In this document: one piece after another, positions 47,641-60,295 of the stretch
How positions within the stretch are numbered: the stretch's first letter is position 1
Layout: every line of letters begins with the position of its first letter
Origin: Telopea speciosissima
Lineage: Eukaryota; Streptophyta; Magnoliopsida; Proteales; Proteaceae
Direction of reading: 5' to 3'
NCBI RefSeq assembly: GCF_018873765.1
Contig: NC_057925.1
Coordinates: 5,405,568-5,469,567, forward strand
DNA length: 64,000 nucleotides
The notes under the pieces: generated by a model
Told to the model about the DNA's origin: nothing
What the model saw: only the letters and a program-made list of their open reading frames with translations
Databases searched by the model: none
Made by a program: the position numbers and the translations under genes

Positions 47641-48016
47641 ACCAAATTGACATCTATACCCGATTGTGTCATTGGAGATGTCTATGATCTTAAGGAGAGT
47701 ATCAAGTGAAACGAATTAGTCTTTCAGTTTTGCTAACATAGTTTATGCTATAGGATTCCTAAGAGTTTGTGGAACGGAGATCGTTCAAAAGATCAACAAC
47801 TTGAAGATAATTGTATTCTATTAATATTCTAACATATACTTTTCTAACACCTTCCAATATGGTATCAGAGCTCAGGTCCATTTGCTGTCCTCCTTAAATT
47901 ATTTTCACATATGGAGCCAAGTATACTGAAGTTACACGTAAGAGTTAGTATTGAGATGTTAGGGTTATAGAGGTGTAGTCCCACATCGGTTAAGTTTGGT
48001 CTTTAGTGCCTTCATA

Positions 48017-48335
48017 TTGTTAGAAAAACAATGCAACAGAATGACGATTTTATAAAAGAAAAACAAAGAGAGAAAAATCAAGCACACAAGCCAATGATTT
48101 TACGTGGTTCACCCCCACGAAGGAAGGCTACATCCACAGCCGAGCGATAGTCCGAATTCACTATTTCTGTGAAGAAAATACAAACTCTCTCTTCCATCTC
48201 TCAAAGAGATAACCACAATATATAAGAAAACCCTAACCCACAAAAGTACAAAATTTGCCCCCAGAAATCCACTTGGTCTGATCCGAATCACCATAGGGCG
48301 AAATACATATCAAATCAAAGTTCTCGATGACTTCA
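48017..48335. mobile_element. LTR-like fragment of another element
   Basis: It starts TTAGAAAAACAATGCAACAG and contains GATTTTACGTGGTTCACCCC, a sequence style common in plant copia LTRs. Neither end nor a primer site could be fixed. Confidence 0.35.
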
Positions 48336-48452
48336 AAACAATGCGAAGGCATACAGTGATACAGTCAAGTTTCAAAACATAGAATTGTGGATCGAATCGG
48401 TAGGAATTAGTTGGAAAATGATCAAAATTGTCTGCAATCAGTAGGAATCAGC

Positions 48453-49166
48453 AAGGTTTAAAATATCGGTATCAAGTACCCTATTAGAAGGGTGATTTTA
48501 AGAGACGTATCGTATTGTATCATATCGAAGATATGTATTGTACGGTACAAATACACATGGAAATATATTTTTTGAACAAAAAAAATATATATAAATAAAC
48601 AATATATAACATGTATAATGCATAAATATTGAAATGAAAAACAACGTATAACGAGATAAGAAACTTTCATTGATTTGAATACAAATCCTTACAAATGATC
48701 AAGTTTGATGCATCAACTAACTTAGTTTTACCTAAATCTATCGATTTATAGCACAAAATAAGATTAAAAAACATGATTTAAATTTTAAACACAAAGATCA
48801 TGTTTTTCTGAAACCTACTTTTTTTTTTTTTTCTGTAAAATCTCTTTTTTCTATGAAAAATCCTCCAATCTCTTAACTCAAAAACAAAATCAGTCTGATA
48901 GTCATATAGGCCTTTAATGGCTAAATCAACATGTATCGGTTGGTATCAACCATATTAGTATGTATCGGTCTGTATCGAACGGCCGATACGTATCGATACT
49001 CTCACAGAACTCTTAACATACGTATCATATCGTAACAAACTATATCAGCTGATACAATATGATACCAACCCAGACACGCCATTTTCTATAATAAAAAAGA
49101 AGAGATATGTGTCGTATTGGTACCAATCGATACCGATATGTATCATATCAGCCGATATTTTAAACC
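48453..49166. mobile_element. Non-autonomous TIR element with TTTAAAATATCGG ends
   Basis: GGTTTAAAATATCGGTATC at the left and GCCGATATTTTAAACC at the right are inverted termini. The body is filled with TATCGGTA/GTATCGAT words and an AT-rich centre. It has no coding region. Patches at 5100-5290 and 47490-47640 are relatives. Confidence 0.65.
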
Positions 49167-49169
49167 ATG

Positions 49170-49664
49170 GGAATCGGTTATGGCCGATTCAACCGTTCAG
49201 ATTTTAATTTTTGAGACTGCGTATACAGCCGAAAAGGCCATGTCGAAATAGGCTGATTCAACTGATCCGATTCCGGTTTTTTAAATTATGCATACAATCG
49301 CAAAGGCCAGGCAGAGGGGATTTTCAAGCCCTTTCACCATTTCCAATGAGTCCATTTGTATGACGATCTGTTCCATTCCTTATCCTTTGTCTTTTCCTGG
49401 TCCCTTGTTGGATAGCTTTAGCCTTAGCTTCAGCTTCAGTGTTTAGAGTTGATCAACAGAAATCTGAATAACTAATGTCATGTTACACATGTACAGGCCT
49501 CCTGTGTTGGAATTTATATATAAGAGGGGATTTTCAAGAGCCAGTTTTGTTTTAATACATATTTGCAGAAATATTATATTCTTTTCCTCTTTCTAAATCC
49601 ACTTTTAAGTCTGTACATACATAAACAAGAGATACCCATATACGCATACATAATTTAGTATCAC
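49170..49664. other. 3' flank of the DIL-like gene
   Basis: Includes CGATTCAACCG-type repeat text near 49185-49280 and the likely 3' UTR of the minus-strand gene from about 49450. No other gene seen. Confidence 0.45.
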
Positions 49665-52600
49665 TCATACAGACCAGACCTCCCGGAGTAGCCCGTATCT
49701 CACGAGCCCTCCACTGTAACCTGTATCTTGTTTATGCTTTCCATTTCCATTCCCATTTCCTATTGTTGGAGATGGTGGCATTTTGTCAATGATGGATGTT
49801 AGAGGGGACTCCAATTCATCCAGTTCTTCATCACTGGTATATCCTTTTCTTTGAACCATTGACATATTCCTCTCCAACTGTGATTTCCCTCCAACATCTC
49901 CGATTTTCTCAGTGGCATCGAGTAGGGAAGGAGGAGTATAAACAACTGGAGCTGCTGTACATGGGAAGTTACCGACTAACTCCCCATCTGATAATCTTCG
50001 TTCCACAAAACTCTGAAAGCACATCGAAGACAATGCCATTCATCAATCACAATAAATACTTTAAAAAGAACTCCCCCCAAAAAAAGGTTACAAAACTTTG
50101 GATGAACTCAATGAAAACCTGGTGGGTGAACTCAACCAAGTAAAACACAAGGTAGCGAGTCATGATAATACTCAGCTGTCTAAAAACAAGATGAAGGTGA
50201 CTCAACTAGGGTCCCAGGAAATTATTGTCCCAAATTGACAAAGCAGATGATAATACCCACCCCTTGCAATTGTTTTTATTGGGGGTCCTAAGTTATGTTC
50301 CCTGGTAATCCAGAAGAACATGCTACTTTGGATGTGCTTATAACCATCCTATTGGACATTGGCAAGCAAACACCTTTGATGGGGACACGAGATGTGGGAA
50401 ACTTGAGCCTAAACTGCACTACAGGGTCCTTCCCATATATTTTAACAGGTAGCTACTCTCTGCTACAATGACAAGAAACTTAAATGTAGTGTAGTAAATA
50501 GTACCTCAGCATTCATGAACTCCAGGACAGCTCCTGGGACAGGTTCGGGGCAGAACTCATCAGGAGTAAAATTGCATAGTATCCGCTTAACTAAGGGAAG
50601 ACCAATGGAGGGACATACCTGAAAAACATGAAATAGGGAACTAACGGCATTTAGGGCTTTAATGAAAATACTGAAACGTACATCTTGCAATAATAATAAA
50701 AAATAGCAAAATCTACCTGTTTCCTGATGGATCTTTCCATAAGCATGTCTTTTGGGAGCATCAGAAGATCACTCAATTCATTTAGTAGACGGAAGGATTT
50801 GAGCTCAGTATCCCTGCATCGTCCGTTTTCATCGTAGCCGTTGACCTTATCTTCCTTCAGGGACTCATCAGTGTCCATACCAAACATATCTGTTAGCCAT
50901 CTAGACCAATTGCCAATCTGCGAGGGGAATTGTATCCTCTGGTTTTAGCATCAATAAACTCGAAGAAAAGGTGTACAATCAGAAGGTGTGTCATCCAGGG
51001 GGTGTAAAGGAAAGCGTTTTTCTTCAGTGTACATGACTAATGCAGAAGAAACGAATGCAAATATGTGATACATACAGAATTTTTGAGTTGTGCACCAGAT
51101 CCAAAGCTGAGGTCGCCAGCTGGAATAGGCAGCACCTTGGGATCAATAATGGGATCTGATACAGGATCAGTTGGAATCTCATGGGCTGATTCACGCAGAA
51201 TAGCATTAAACATTGCCACATCCAGCCTGGCCACACACTGTTCCATTACCTGAAACGAAAAGGAGCAGAGTATGACATTCCAAAACAGGTGAAAATCTAA
51301 TTAAAAGCTTTTCCCTCTTGCAGAAGGGTATTAATCTGTAGGCAAGAGCCTGCTGAAGGGATGTTTTGCCTTTGTTTTGCAACATCTCTTTTCTACCATC
51401 AATGTACAACACATGGGATATGCTTGCTCCATCTATTATTTAGAAAGGAGACTAGATTGCAAGTAAAATTCCATGGTGAATCGATTGCTCACCATTCTTG
51501 CCAACACTGGCAAGCAACCGCACTCATGCCCTCCTGCTCGGACAGGACACAGTTTTTGTAAAGCATCCTGGAAAGCACTTTTCCAAAGGTTAATGGAAAA
51601 GCTTCCCTGCTGCTGATCACCCAAAGCTGGTCCCAACAGTCTTCCAAACGTTTTGTTGGCATACAAATCCTCAACTGGAGATTGCATGTGCGGAGTTAAG
51701 GTCTGAAACCAAATTATTTCGGTTAACTCAAGGAGAAAATCCAATAAAAAATCAACTATGATACTAAATTTAAATATGAAACAATAACTTGTACATAACC
51801 AGGTTGGAGAGTTATCAAATTGAAAGTTGGAGTTCATGTCAGAAAAAATAGTCAGTTGATTGCTTCATTTAGAAGAGGACTATATCTAGTCTTAAACCAT
51901 ATTAACTTATAAACCTTCATACAGCACTTAGATCAATTTTTACCTGCCACCACACTGACTCAATAATCCGAGAGAAAATCCAGCATTCCACCTTTTCTAG
52001 GGCAGCTGTAAATGTGGTTGTTTCCTGCCAGTCATCAACAAGTTGGATGAAACCAAGCTTCTTCACTTGTTTACTTCCAGAAATCCCTTTCCACTTCAAT
52101 GACGAAGGTTTGCTTTCACTTATCTTGCTGACACCATTTAACTCAATGACCCTTGGTACTGAATGATGCAGATTGCCAAATGCTTGAGAGATAATCTCTC
52201 TTAGGACTATGGCGTTTGACAACCAGAAGGCCAATCTTATGGAGTAAAAAGGAAAAGGGGTTGGGGTGAGACAAAACAGAAACAGAGAGATATTTGCATT
52301 AGTTAAAGAGAAAGAAAAACTTGCATTTGAACTCAGAAATTCAATTCTTTTTACCTTGGGACATCGTTACCACAAGACTTGGCTATCAGTACAAGCCCTG
52401 AGACTGTGTTTCTAGCAACGCTCGCTCGCTTGTCTTGCGTCCAATGCTTGCATGCATGAATATACAGTCTTGAAAGGCGTCGAGCAGGAGTGTGCACCTT
52501 ATGGGCTGAGCTCCCATGCTCTGGTACAATAGAATAAAGTGAGATCTCAAGAGCAGCAATTTCTCTTACCTCTTCTTCAAGTTTCTCTATTCGTAGTTCC

Positions 52601-53430
52601 ATTTCTTCAATCGTTTGATTTAGAACTTCGTTTTCTTCATCCACACCATTTCCTTCTGCATCAACAGATTCATTGTCGCTACCAATGCTCTGAGTACCAT
52701 TTGGTGCCTCATCCAAGATATCCATCTCCCTTACCTCTTCAATGGACTTATCATCAACTCCTTCAGATGATTCTGATGAAGGCCTAGGATAAACTTTCAT
52801 GTTCTTTGATTTGTCATCATCAATGGTTTTAGCAGTCACTTTAGATGACACGCTTTTAGATTTCACTGATTTCTTTGTACCATGTGAAGCTTTGATTTGT
52901 GTTTTATTCGCTTCATGCCGATCAGTTCTTGCTCTTGATGCACGGGGACAGCTTTCAGAGGAGTCCTTTTTCACAAGCTTTTTAGGAACCCTTGAAGCTC
53001 TTTCTACCTTGTCATCCTCAGTTGTTTGCGCATCCCCTTGAGATGATACAGAATCTTTCACAGTCTCACAGTCAGATTCTTCTTCCTTAACTTGCTTACA
53101 ATCCTTTTCCGTATCGCTTGAATGATCTTCTAAATCATCTTTGTTCTCTTTGGCAGCCATTTCCTGGGTTACCGAATCTACTGCCGCCTCCTCAGACCTG
53201 TAGATATCATCCACATAATCTATAACCATGTTTTCATATACTTCAGTTGAATCACTAACTGAGATGGTGGAACCTGGCCTAGCGTCTAAAATTTTAGATT
53301 CAACTTCTTTTGCATTCAACTTTTTGCAGGTATTTTCTTGAGACGGCTTACGTTCTCCCTGATCCCCTCTTCCAGCATGTTTTACATGATTTTTGTTTGG
53401 CAAAGCTTTCTTCTTTTCAGTCTCTCTCAT
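49665..53430 (-). CDS. DIL-like, gar2-related coiled-coil protein, 7 exons
   Basis: Coding exons (minus strand, 5' to 3'): 53430-52355, 52235-51944, 51702-51493, 51249-51076, 50917-50717, 50618-50505, 50012-49665. All junctions are GT-AG and join in frame to 804 residues. Residues 1-260 are charged, Ser/Lys/Glu-rich and probably disordered. Residues ~265-300 form a coiled coil (ENEVLNQTIEEMELRIEKLE). From ~306 a helical domain begins RRLSRLYIHACKHWTQDKRA and continues LAFWLSNAIVLREIISQAFG, resembling the dilute (DIL) tail fold of class V/XI myosins. The C-terminus carries KGYTSDEELDELESPLTSI. Arabidopsis relatives (AT2G42320, AT3G57780) are labelled nucleolar or gar2-related; their role is not established, so I assign none. 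The first Met is preceded by a 5' UTR intron. Confidence 0.9.
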
Positions 53431-56400
53431 GCTTTATCTACTTCACCTTTTCCAACTGTAATATCAAAAGCACAAGCTATTGAGGAGAAAAATAACAAAA
53501 GGATTCCTCAGAAACCTCTTCAATTTCTGTTCTACTTATTAACACCTATGCACAAGACACTTATTCACACCTAAGTTTTCTGGATGACTGCATCCATCGT
53601 TCATGGTAGTGCTTCTATATGAAAGATGGGCTTCCTCTGAGGGTTTCTGCTATTAAAGAGCAAAGCAAATCAGCAAGAGTTTATTCCAGACAGAGCAAAA
53701 GATGCACTATTATAAAAAAAAAGGATATGTTTAACTTAGTGCAATCAAACCGTAGATGTCTAAACAACAAGTATTTCCATGTAAAACCAAATTTCAAATG
53801 TGAACCAGCCACAAGTCCGTAGAAATTTTTAAATTTACCGCATAAAGCATATAACTTAGTGGATTGAGACACTGATGAGACTTAGAAATTATAATCAAGC
53901 AATCCCAACAATTAGCATCCTCATTTAAGCTTCCTGAATCATATCAAGTACCAACCATCGACAACTAATTGAACCTAACCATTCATTCATAGAATTCTAG
54001 TACTGTAGTGATCCTCAAATCAATCAACTGTTGCTCAACTCAAGGTTAAAGTGAAATGGCCCATAAGAACTCCACAAAGTAGCAGCGATGTTAAAAACTC
54101 CAAAGTGTGTCTGTGTAAACTATACTTATTTAGACACATTTCTATCAGGTGCTATATTTTTTTACATTGTTAATGGATGAGCTTACTACCTTATTGCTGG
54201 AATTTCATATTTAAGTATCATCTATTCAGATAATGCTACAATTAGGAATATTATTATGCTGTGAAATAAAAGCCAAGTGCTCTTAAAGAGTTGATAATAG
54301 ATGAAACTTGACTATGTTAACCATGAAAAAAGAGGGGGAAAAAAAGAGGCAGGTGTAAATCAACATGAATGAATTAGGAAAAGGGTCTTGGCATGGTGGG
54401 ATGTGTGTGTGTGTTGGGGGAAGGGGGAGAGAGAATGATTCAGGAACAATGAGATAGCATTCTCAATAAGCTCTCTTCATCTCTCAGGGATAAGACAACC
54501 ACACACAGGAGATTTCTGCAACATCCAATGTGCAATACACTCAACCAATTCTGCAGACACCACAGTTGCTGCGTTCTGTCTGCAAGTGTTGTCACCACAG
54601 ATCAGGGTCTGAAATCAATCTTTAAGCACTTATTCAAGTACTAAAACAGCACAAAGTCTAGAATTGTGCAACCTAAAAGGACTAAAGCAAAGAAGAATGC
54701 AACACATGAAGGAAACTTCTGAGATATCAGATCCACCAAGGCTGTGCTGGAGTATCAACAAATATTGATATCGAAATCCGTGCATTTGCAATAACCCATC
54801 CAACAAGTGGATATTAAAAACCCCACATCCGCCCCTTTTTTTTTGGAAGGGGGGGGGGGTGTGGAGGAGGGGGTGGGGTGTGTGGAGAAGAAGAAAGCAG
54901 AAAAGGCTAGAGGGAATTTCTGAATCAGATCCTTGTGATAATCCATTAAGTCTACGTTTCTCATGGGAGACCTCCCAAATGAGAACCAGAAATTATTCAA
55001 ATTTCAAAATGAAACCAACCACCCTGTGTGTTTGCGTTAGACACAGGTATACTTTTCATTGACCTTAATAGAGAATAAAAATCAGAGATGGTTCAACTAA
55101 TGAAAACCAACGACTCCCCATATTTCTTGTAGACAGAGTTGAGCTGTTCATGGCCCTTAAATTAAATAAACATTAGACAATCTCACAAGTGAGGAAATTC
55201 CATCCAAGGGTCACACAATTAACAGTCAATTGAGTCATTCCAAATCCAGGATGCACAAATATTAAGAATCATATGAGAAGACTAAGGCAACGGACATGCT
55301 TCTTTTAACTCAGAAACCCAGTACTAACTGTAGAAAGTCAACAGAAAAAATGAGACAAGTTTGGAATGTTAGCTAAGAGGCTTAATGTAAACTTTAACAA
55401 GCAGTAAAGAACACAACCAACCACTGTTGCGACCCATAAATTTGCACTGTTGAGCGGCTTGAGCCACAAACTATGGTCAGCAATCGGAATAAAATCTTTA
55501 AATCAACAATACATCAAATTTGGGAACTATCCTCTCTGAATTTTGAGATCGGAACCCAGCTTAAGAGCTTCATTAAACTGAAGCATTGGACGTTCACGGT
55601 TTGCTAAAGCTTTCTTTTCACATGAACGGCAACATAATTGGATCTACTTAATTCATCAGTACCAACTAACAACAGCAAAACCATGAATGGAACTACTAAA
55701 TAAGTTAAAACTAGATCTCGGTACTAAAGGAACCTGTAAATGTCATCTGAATCCACCTGACGCGATTTCAGAGAGCTCCAATTACTAGCAAGATGTAGAA
55801 TGAGTGTCTAATATTAACAATGGAAAACGACTTCCAGGAGCTCAAATTCCTCGTAAACTCACGATTGAGCATTGTTCCAACACCAAAAACAAGCAACTTT
55901 AGTCTTCCTCCACCGAATCTAACAAGAAGAGCTTTAACCTATTCACTAATTAAAAAAAAAAACAAACAAACAAACAAAGGCAGCTCACATATGGTAATGC
56001 CACATTAATAAAACCATATAAGCACAGAGAAAGGGCAAATTATTAGAGAAAAGCCATGAAAAACCTTTACAGAGCATCAGATCAGAACGGTTTCAGTACG
56101 AATCAAGAAAGACGACTAGGACTAAAAAGTTACTGACAAAACGATGTCATTGATATCATGCAAGAGAAAGTGAAGAACAGAACTCACAGAGGCTATCTTA
56201 TTCAGTAAACTCGGTCTTCGAGGCTTAAAGGTTCAAATGCGAGCCTCCTTTATCGCCATTTGTATCTGCTAGAGTTGCAGAAGGAAAAGCTCCGGGATTG
56301 CCAGAGTTCCCTTATTTTGAGAATTTGAGATTGATTTTGCCTTGAATCAATGCTCCTTCTTCTCGAGGAGAATATCGGATTCGGAGCTTATTTTAATTCG

Positions 56401-56460
56401 AGGCTTCGAACTTCGAATCATCTCTGTTTCTGTCTTCCTCTTCTTCTCTCTTTTAAGTCC
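53431..56460 (-). other. 5' UTR exon and long leader intron of the DIL-like gene
   Basis: On the minus strand TTACAG|TTGGAAAAGG (acceptor, exon from 53455) lies 25 bases before the ATG. A purine/pyrimidine-rich leader at about 56188-56460 ends in CCTCT|GTGAGTT, a good donor. This implies a non-coding first exon and an intron of about 2.7 kb (53456-56187). The intron holds simple repeats (G-run near 54849, AAAC repeats near 55955-55975) and short chance reading frames. Confidence 0.55.
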
Positions 56461-58770
56461 TGAAAGCTAGTGAAAGCAAGGAAAGTGACCGTACGGGCGG
56501 TTTCAGGTGACCGAGGAGAGCTGTCGGTGGCCGAAATCTACCGGGAACTCCCGGTCACTTACCCATCACCGGATGTAAAATCGTGCATTTTACCTTCTTA
56601 CTCCACACACCAACCAATGACGAATTCTAGTTCTAGGCATTGGACGATTCCAGATGAATAAACACAATGTGGTTAAGAACTAAGAACCACTGGATTAGAA
56701 TTTTTTTGGAATGTAAAGTGAACTGACACGTAGAATCGCCTGATTTAAACACAAAGCAGTCCTTTCAAATTCCCATGCACGCGGTTTCATTGGTTAGTTG
56801 GGTGTCCTTTCAAAGGAGACCGTACGATTGCTATCCAGGAGACTCATGCAGACACGAAACGGTGGCTTATGGTGTTACACTGGTTACATTATCTTTTTAT
56901 GTTCCAAAATGTACGGTTCAAAACACGCCACGTTCCTCATCATTCCCATATGATGGGAATGAGAGGCCTGATAATCCAAATTTACACCGGATTACAGATA
57001 GAATCAGGGGTATTAATGTAATTTCATGTCATCATGGGGCACCGTTTCTGTCACTGTCCAGTGTCCAGACGGACAACCCGCACCGACACGTGACACCTTT
57101 TGTGGGTCGGAGCTAGTAGAATTTTTTTTTGTCCCAGGGACCCCTCCAAGAAGAATCCACTTTTTGTCGTCAGCTTTACACAAGAGCAAAAAAATAAAAA
57201 TCATCAATGTCACCACCCTAAACTTTTTGTTTCTCAAATTACCAAATTAACCTCAACTACAACATAAACTCCCGATCTTTCCTATACCAACTCGTTAGAT
57301 ACGATCTATGCATCTCCTCTGTAGGATTGGAACCTTTCTCGTAAGTCGTAACCATTAATTTATCTATCATTCTCTATTTTGGACTTCGAGGTTTGGGAGA
57401 TTGTGAGGCCCAAGTTGATGAGGTGGGGGCCCAGTCAAAGCAAACACCGTATGGTACACCGTACATTGGTAGGCGACAGGGGTAACATCATAATCAAATC
57501 ATTAATAATGAGATCAGAAAGTGGGCCCATACTGAAATAATGGAATAATGGTTCTATTATTTTTATCGGGATCAAAATTAAACCCTTTTTTTTTAAGTTC
57601 TAAGCATTAATTAAATAATAATTAAGTACTTATCTAAATTCCTTCCTTTGAATGGCACATCTCGTTGCCACGTCATCATGGGGAGTGGGTAGTTGAAGAC
57701 AACACCATTAACGTTGCAGGCTTGCAGCTATGTCTACCTGTATAATTTAGTGCACAACTGCTGCAAGTTCGTCAGGTTTTGGATTTTTCTGGAAGTAGGG
57801 GCCACTGGGCCAGCTTTGAGTGGACCACATTAATGGTTTGACCCGTAGTCAAGTGTCCTCTATCCTGTTAGATCTAATTATAAGTCTAAAATCTAGTCCA
57901 TAATAAGATAGATCTCAAGTTTGCTTAGCCAGCCAGCCAGCCAGCCCAGTATACAAGTGCATTCCACTTTTTTTTTTCGGTGAATTACAAGTGCATTCCA
58001 CTTAAGAGAAAGGGAAATGGGAAATGTCTCACATGAAATGTCGTTTCTGCTCTTCACTCTATACATATGATACACTTTTACACCACTTTATAGTTGGTTT
58101 TTTCGGTGCCACTTGCTCACAAAACCCTATCCTCAAAAGAAAATAATAATAAAATAAATATTGCATGATTGCATGGCCATGCATCAAAACATAGGAGTGC
58201 GTAAAATTATTTTTCTTATTTTATAAAATAAAAAATTCTATCTATATTGATGTCCCTACGTGCACTCATTGCTAGGCCACGCAACTAGATAGCAATCTCT
58301 TACTTACCATACCTAACGAGAGAACCTTTTCCCTATTTTTATAATCAGATAAATAGCGATGACTATAAGATTTAATGACTTAAAAGGTTTAACCCTTTAA
58401 TGTGACAGTAAAATATGGAAAAATGGAGCCTATGCCAAACATAAGAAGGGTGAAAATGTGAAATGACCTTTCTATCTCTCATGAAATGAAAAATCTTACC
58501 CCTAATGGATGCCTTTGTCTCTATGCTGATCTAAGGGCCACGCAGCCTAACTCTCTTTGATTTGCATTTTTTTCTTAGAACTTTGAACTCGTTTTGTATT
58601 AAAAAGATGGATAGATTATCTCGCATCCCATGCCAAATATTGGAAGCTAAATAAATACATTAAAGACGATATAACAGATCTTCTCTTTCATCTCTTAGTA
58701 GGTTAATGAATTTCTCTTCTTTCATTTAGAAAAAACTAAAACAAAATACAATTTGTTAGCACCTATAAAT
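56461..58770. other. Intergenic stretch with probable promoter of the DIL-like gene
   Basis: The first few hundred bases should hold the minus-strand promoter. Further on are a (CAGC)n-like AGCC repeat at 57928-57948 and a doubled AAGTGCATTCCACTT near 57953 and 57988. I see no gene, and the frame at 56775-57116 has no recognisable family. Confidence 0.45.
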
Positions 58771-58772
58771 CT

Positions 58773-58920
58773 TTTGGGTTAATGTTCTCTATGCCGCAGC
58801 GCAGCCTTCGCCCAGACACATGAGCCTGCCATTTAAGGAGATAGAGTGGTCATTTCACCCACCCCCATGTGCCTGGGCTCAGCCTGCGCCATCGGCATAG
58901 AAAACATTCTCCCAATTTTT
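58773..58920. mobile_element. MITE-like hairpin
   Basis: AATGTTCTCTATGCCGCAGC at the left and GCCATCGGCATAGAAAACAT at the right are inverted. The inner CCCAGACACATG / CATGTGCCTGGG arms also pair. Similar outline to 7217-7385. Confidence 0.7.
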
Positions 58921-59121
58921 TTTTTAAGAACAAACATGCAATCTATTTGGGGGTGTGTCTAGAATCCGTAACCAGACTCTTATGCCCTTTATAAAATGAT
59001 GTGGCAGTATATTAAAAAGACCAAATAAGTAATTTCGTACTGGGAGAGAGATAGATGGAGATCAGGGTCGAGCGGGCACCATAGACATACTTCTTCTACC
59101 GCTGCAACCCAGACTGCGGCC

Positions 59122-59570
59122 ATGGCTTCGTCCATCTCAACAGCAAGTGGATTCCTGCAGTCATGGGCATATCCGACTCCTATCCAATCTTGTCTCCCTC
59201 GGAGTCCCCTGCAAGTCCCAATTCCTCCTCCTTTCCACGCTTAATGCTGGCGGAGCTACCTTTTTTCTTGAATACACCACAAAACCATGGACGAAATCAG
59301 AGATTCTTTTTCCTTGTCAAAGGTGATTTGGATTTTTTTTTTCCCCCCTTTTATCTTCTCTGTTTTAAGATAGGAAAAATGTGTTTTGCAAATTCTGGTC
59401 AAAGATCGTGGTTTCGTTGGAGGACACTTGACGGGGTATGGGAGGAGAAGAAAGAGATCTTGGTGAGGGTTCCGACGAAGGTCGAGAGCAAGGAATCCAC
59501 AACGATTCAGTCCATCTTGGAAGTGGAGATGGGTCGTTTAGCTGGGACTGAAAGCTTATATTGTTAACAT
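59122..59570 (+). other. Orphan reading frames, possible gene remnant
   Basis: ATG at 59122 opens MASSISTASGFLQSWAYPTP, Ser-rich and transit-peptide-like, and stops after about 40 codons. An overlapping frame (59163-59567) runs 134 codons. Neither resembles a family I know. A remnant of a plastid-protein gene or chance are both possible. Confidence 0.2.
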
Positions 59571-60290
59571 ATCAATGGTGATGATGGCAGTAATGACAAC
59601 AGTGAGCCCAAATTTAAACAAAATCATTTGATCTGAGCAGCATTTTAGGTCCTAAAACTTGAAGTTCGAGATGGATATTTGGAGATGAAAGCCTACAAAT
59701 TTATTGTCAGGAATACAATAAAGTAATATAGCTCAATTCAGATGACATTCTTGGTTTGCATCCATCCCAGCAGTAACCGATATAACTTTTGCTTCACAAT
59801 TTGCAATGTATTCGTCTTCTGCGCCAAATCAGTGGCGGGGGAGAGAGAGAGAGAGAACAACGGGGGTGAGGGTCGCAGGGTCAAGGTCAGGGTGGAGGTG
59901 GGGGTGGGGGCAAGGTTCGGAAGCATGGGCGGGGAGAGGGAGAAGGAGAAGGGAAGGAGGAGCCGGAGATTGAGAAGAAGGGGAAAGGGAGAAGGCAGAG
60001 GAGGGAAATTACGAAACACACCCATTTTAAAAGAAGAATGATATATAAAATGAAGGATATAAATGGAAAACAAAACATGGTTACAACAATAACTTGTAAC
60101 CATGGTAGTTACAAACAGCTTTTCCCATCTATTAATATAGTTAATTAAATTTCTGAATCTTTTACCAACAAAAAGATCAAATTTCTGAATCCCCAGCAAA
60201 ATATTTTTTGAGCTGACTGGAGAGTTATTGATGAAGACGTTGGGGAATTACTCAACAAACCAACCGTGCTTTAGATTTTTATATATTTTT
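59571..60290. repeat. Purine-rich low-complexity stretch
   Basis: GAGAGAGAGAGAG at 59841-59853 followed by GGG/GAA-rich text to 60010. The long frames on both strands here are composition artefacts. The remainder is AT-rich with no gene. Confidence 0.6.
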
Positions 60291-60295
60291 TTTTT

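Larger units (their letters stand above)
35941..48016 (+). mobile_element. Complex array of TRIM-like short LTR elements
   Basis: LTR starts (TGTTGAGATGTT and variants, followed by CCCACATTGGTTAAGTTC-type sequence) occur near 35941, 36067, 37429, 38327, 39429, 43087, 43181, 44574, 45857 and 47951. Initiator-Met primer sites (TGGTATCAGAGC or decayed forms) occur near 37339, 38236, 39417, 42997, 44390, 45673, 46309, 46538 and 47860. LTR ends such as TTTAACA or CTCCAACA precede them. The simplest LTR (45857-46308) is about 450 bases, and primer site and next LTR start are only about 90 bases apart, so the internal region has no genes: the TRIM plan. The order LTR-short internal-LTR repeats many times in one direction, which points to unequal exchange between LTRs. 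46700-47640 is of unknown origin. Fossil, broken, with copies of mixed age. Confidence 0.75.

Noticed and set aside
52539-53041. Two plus-strand frames of 80-82 codons
   Set aside because: Antisense shadows of exon 1 of the minus-strand DIL-like gene.
59742-60199. Long frames on both strands (99 and 153 codons)
   Set aside because: Produced by the purine-rich GAGAGG tract, with repetitive residue content on both strands.
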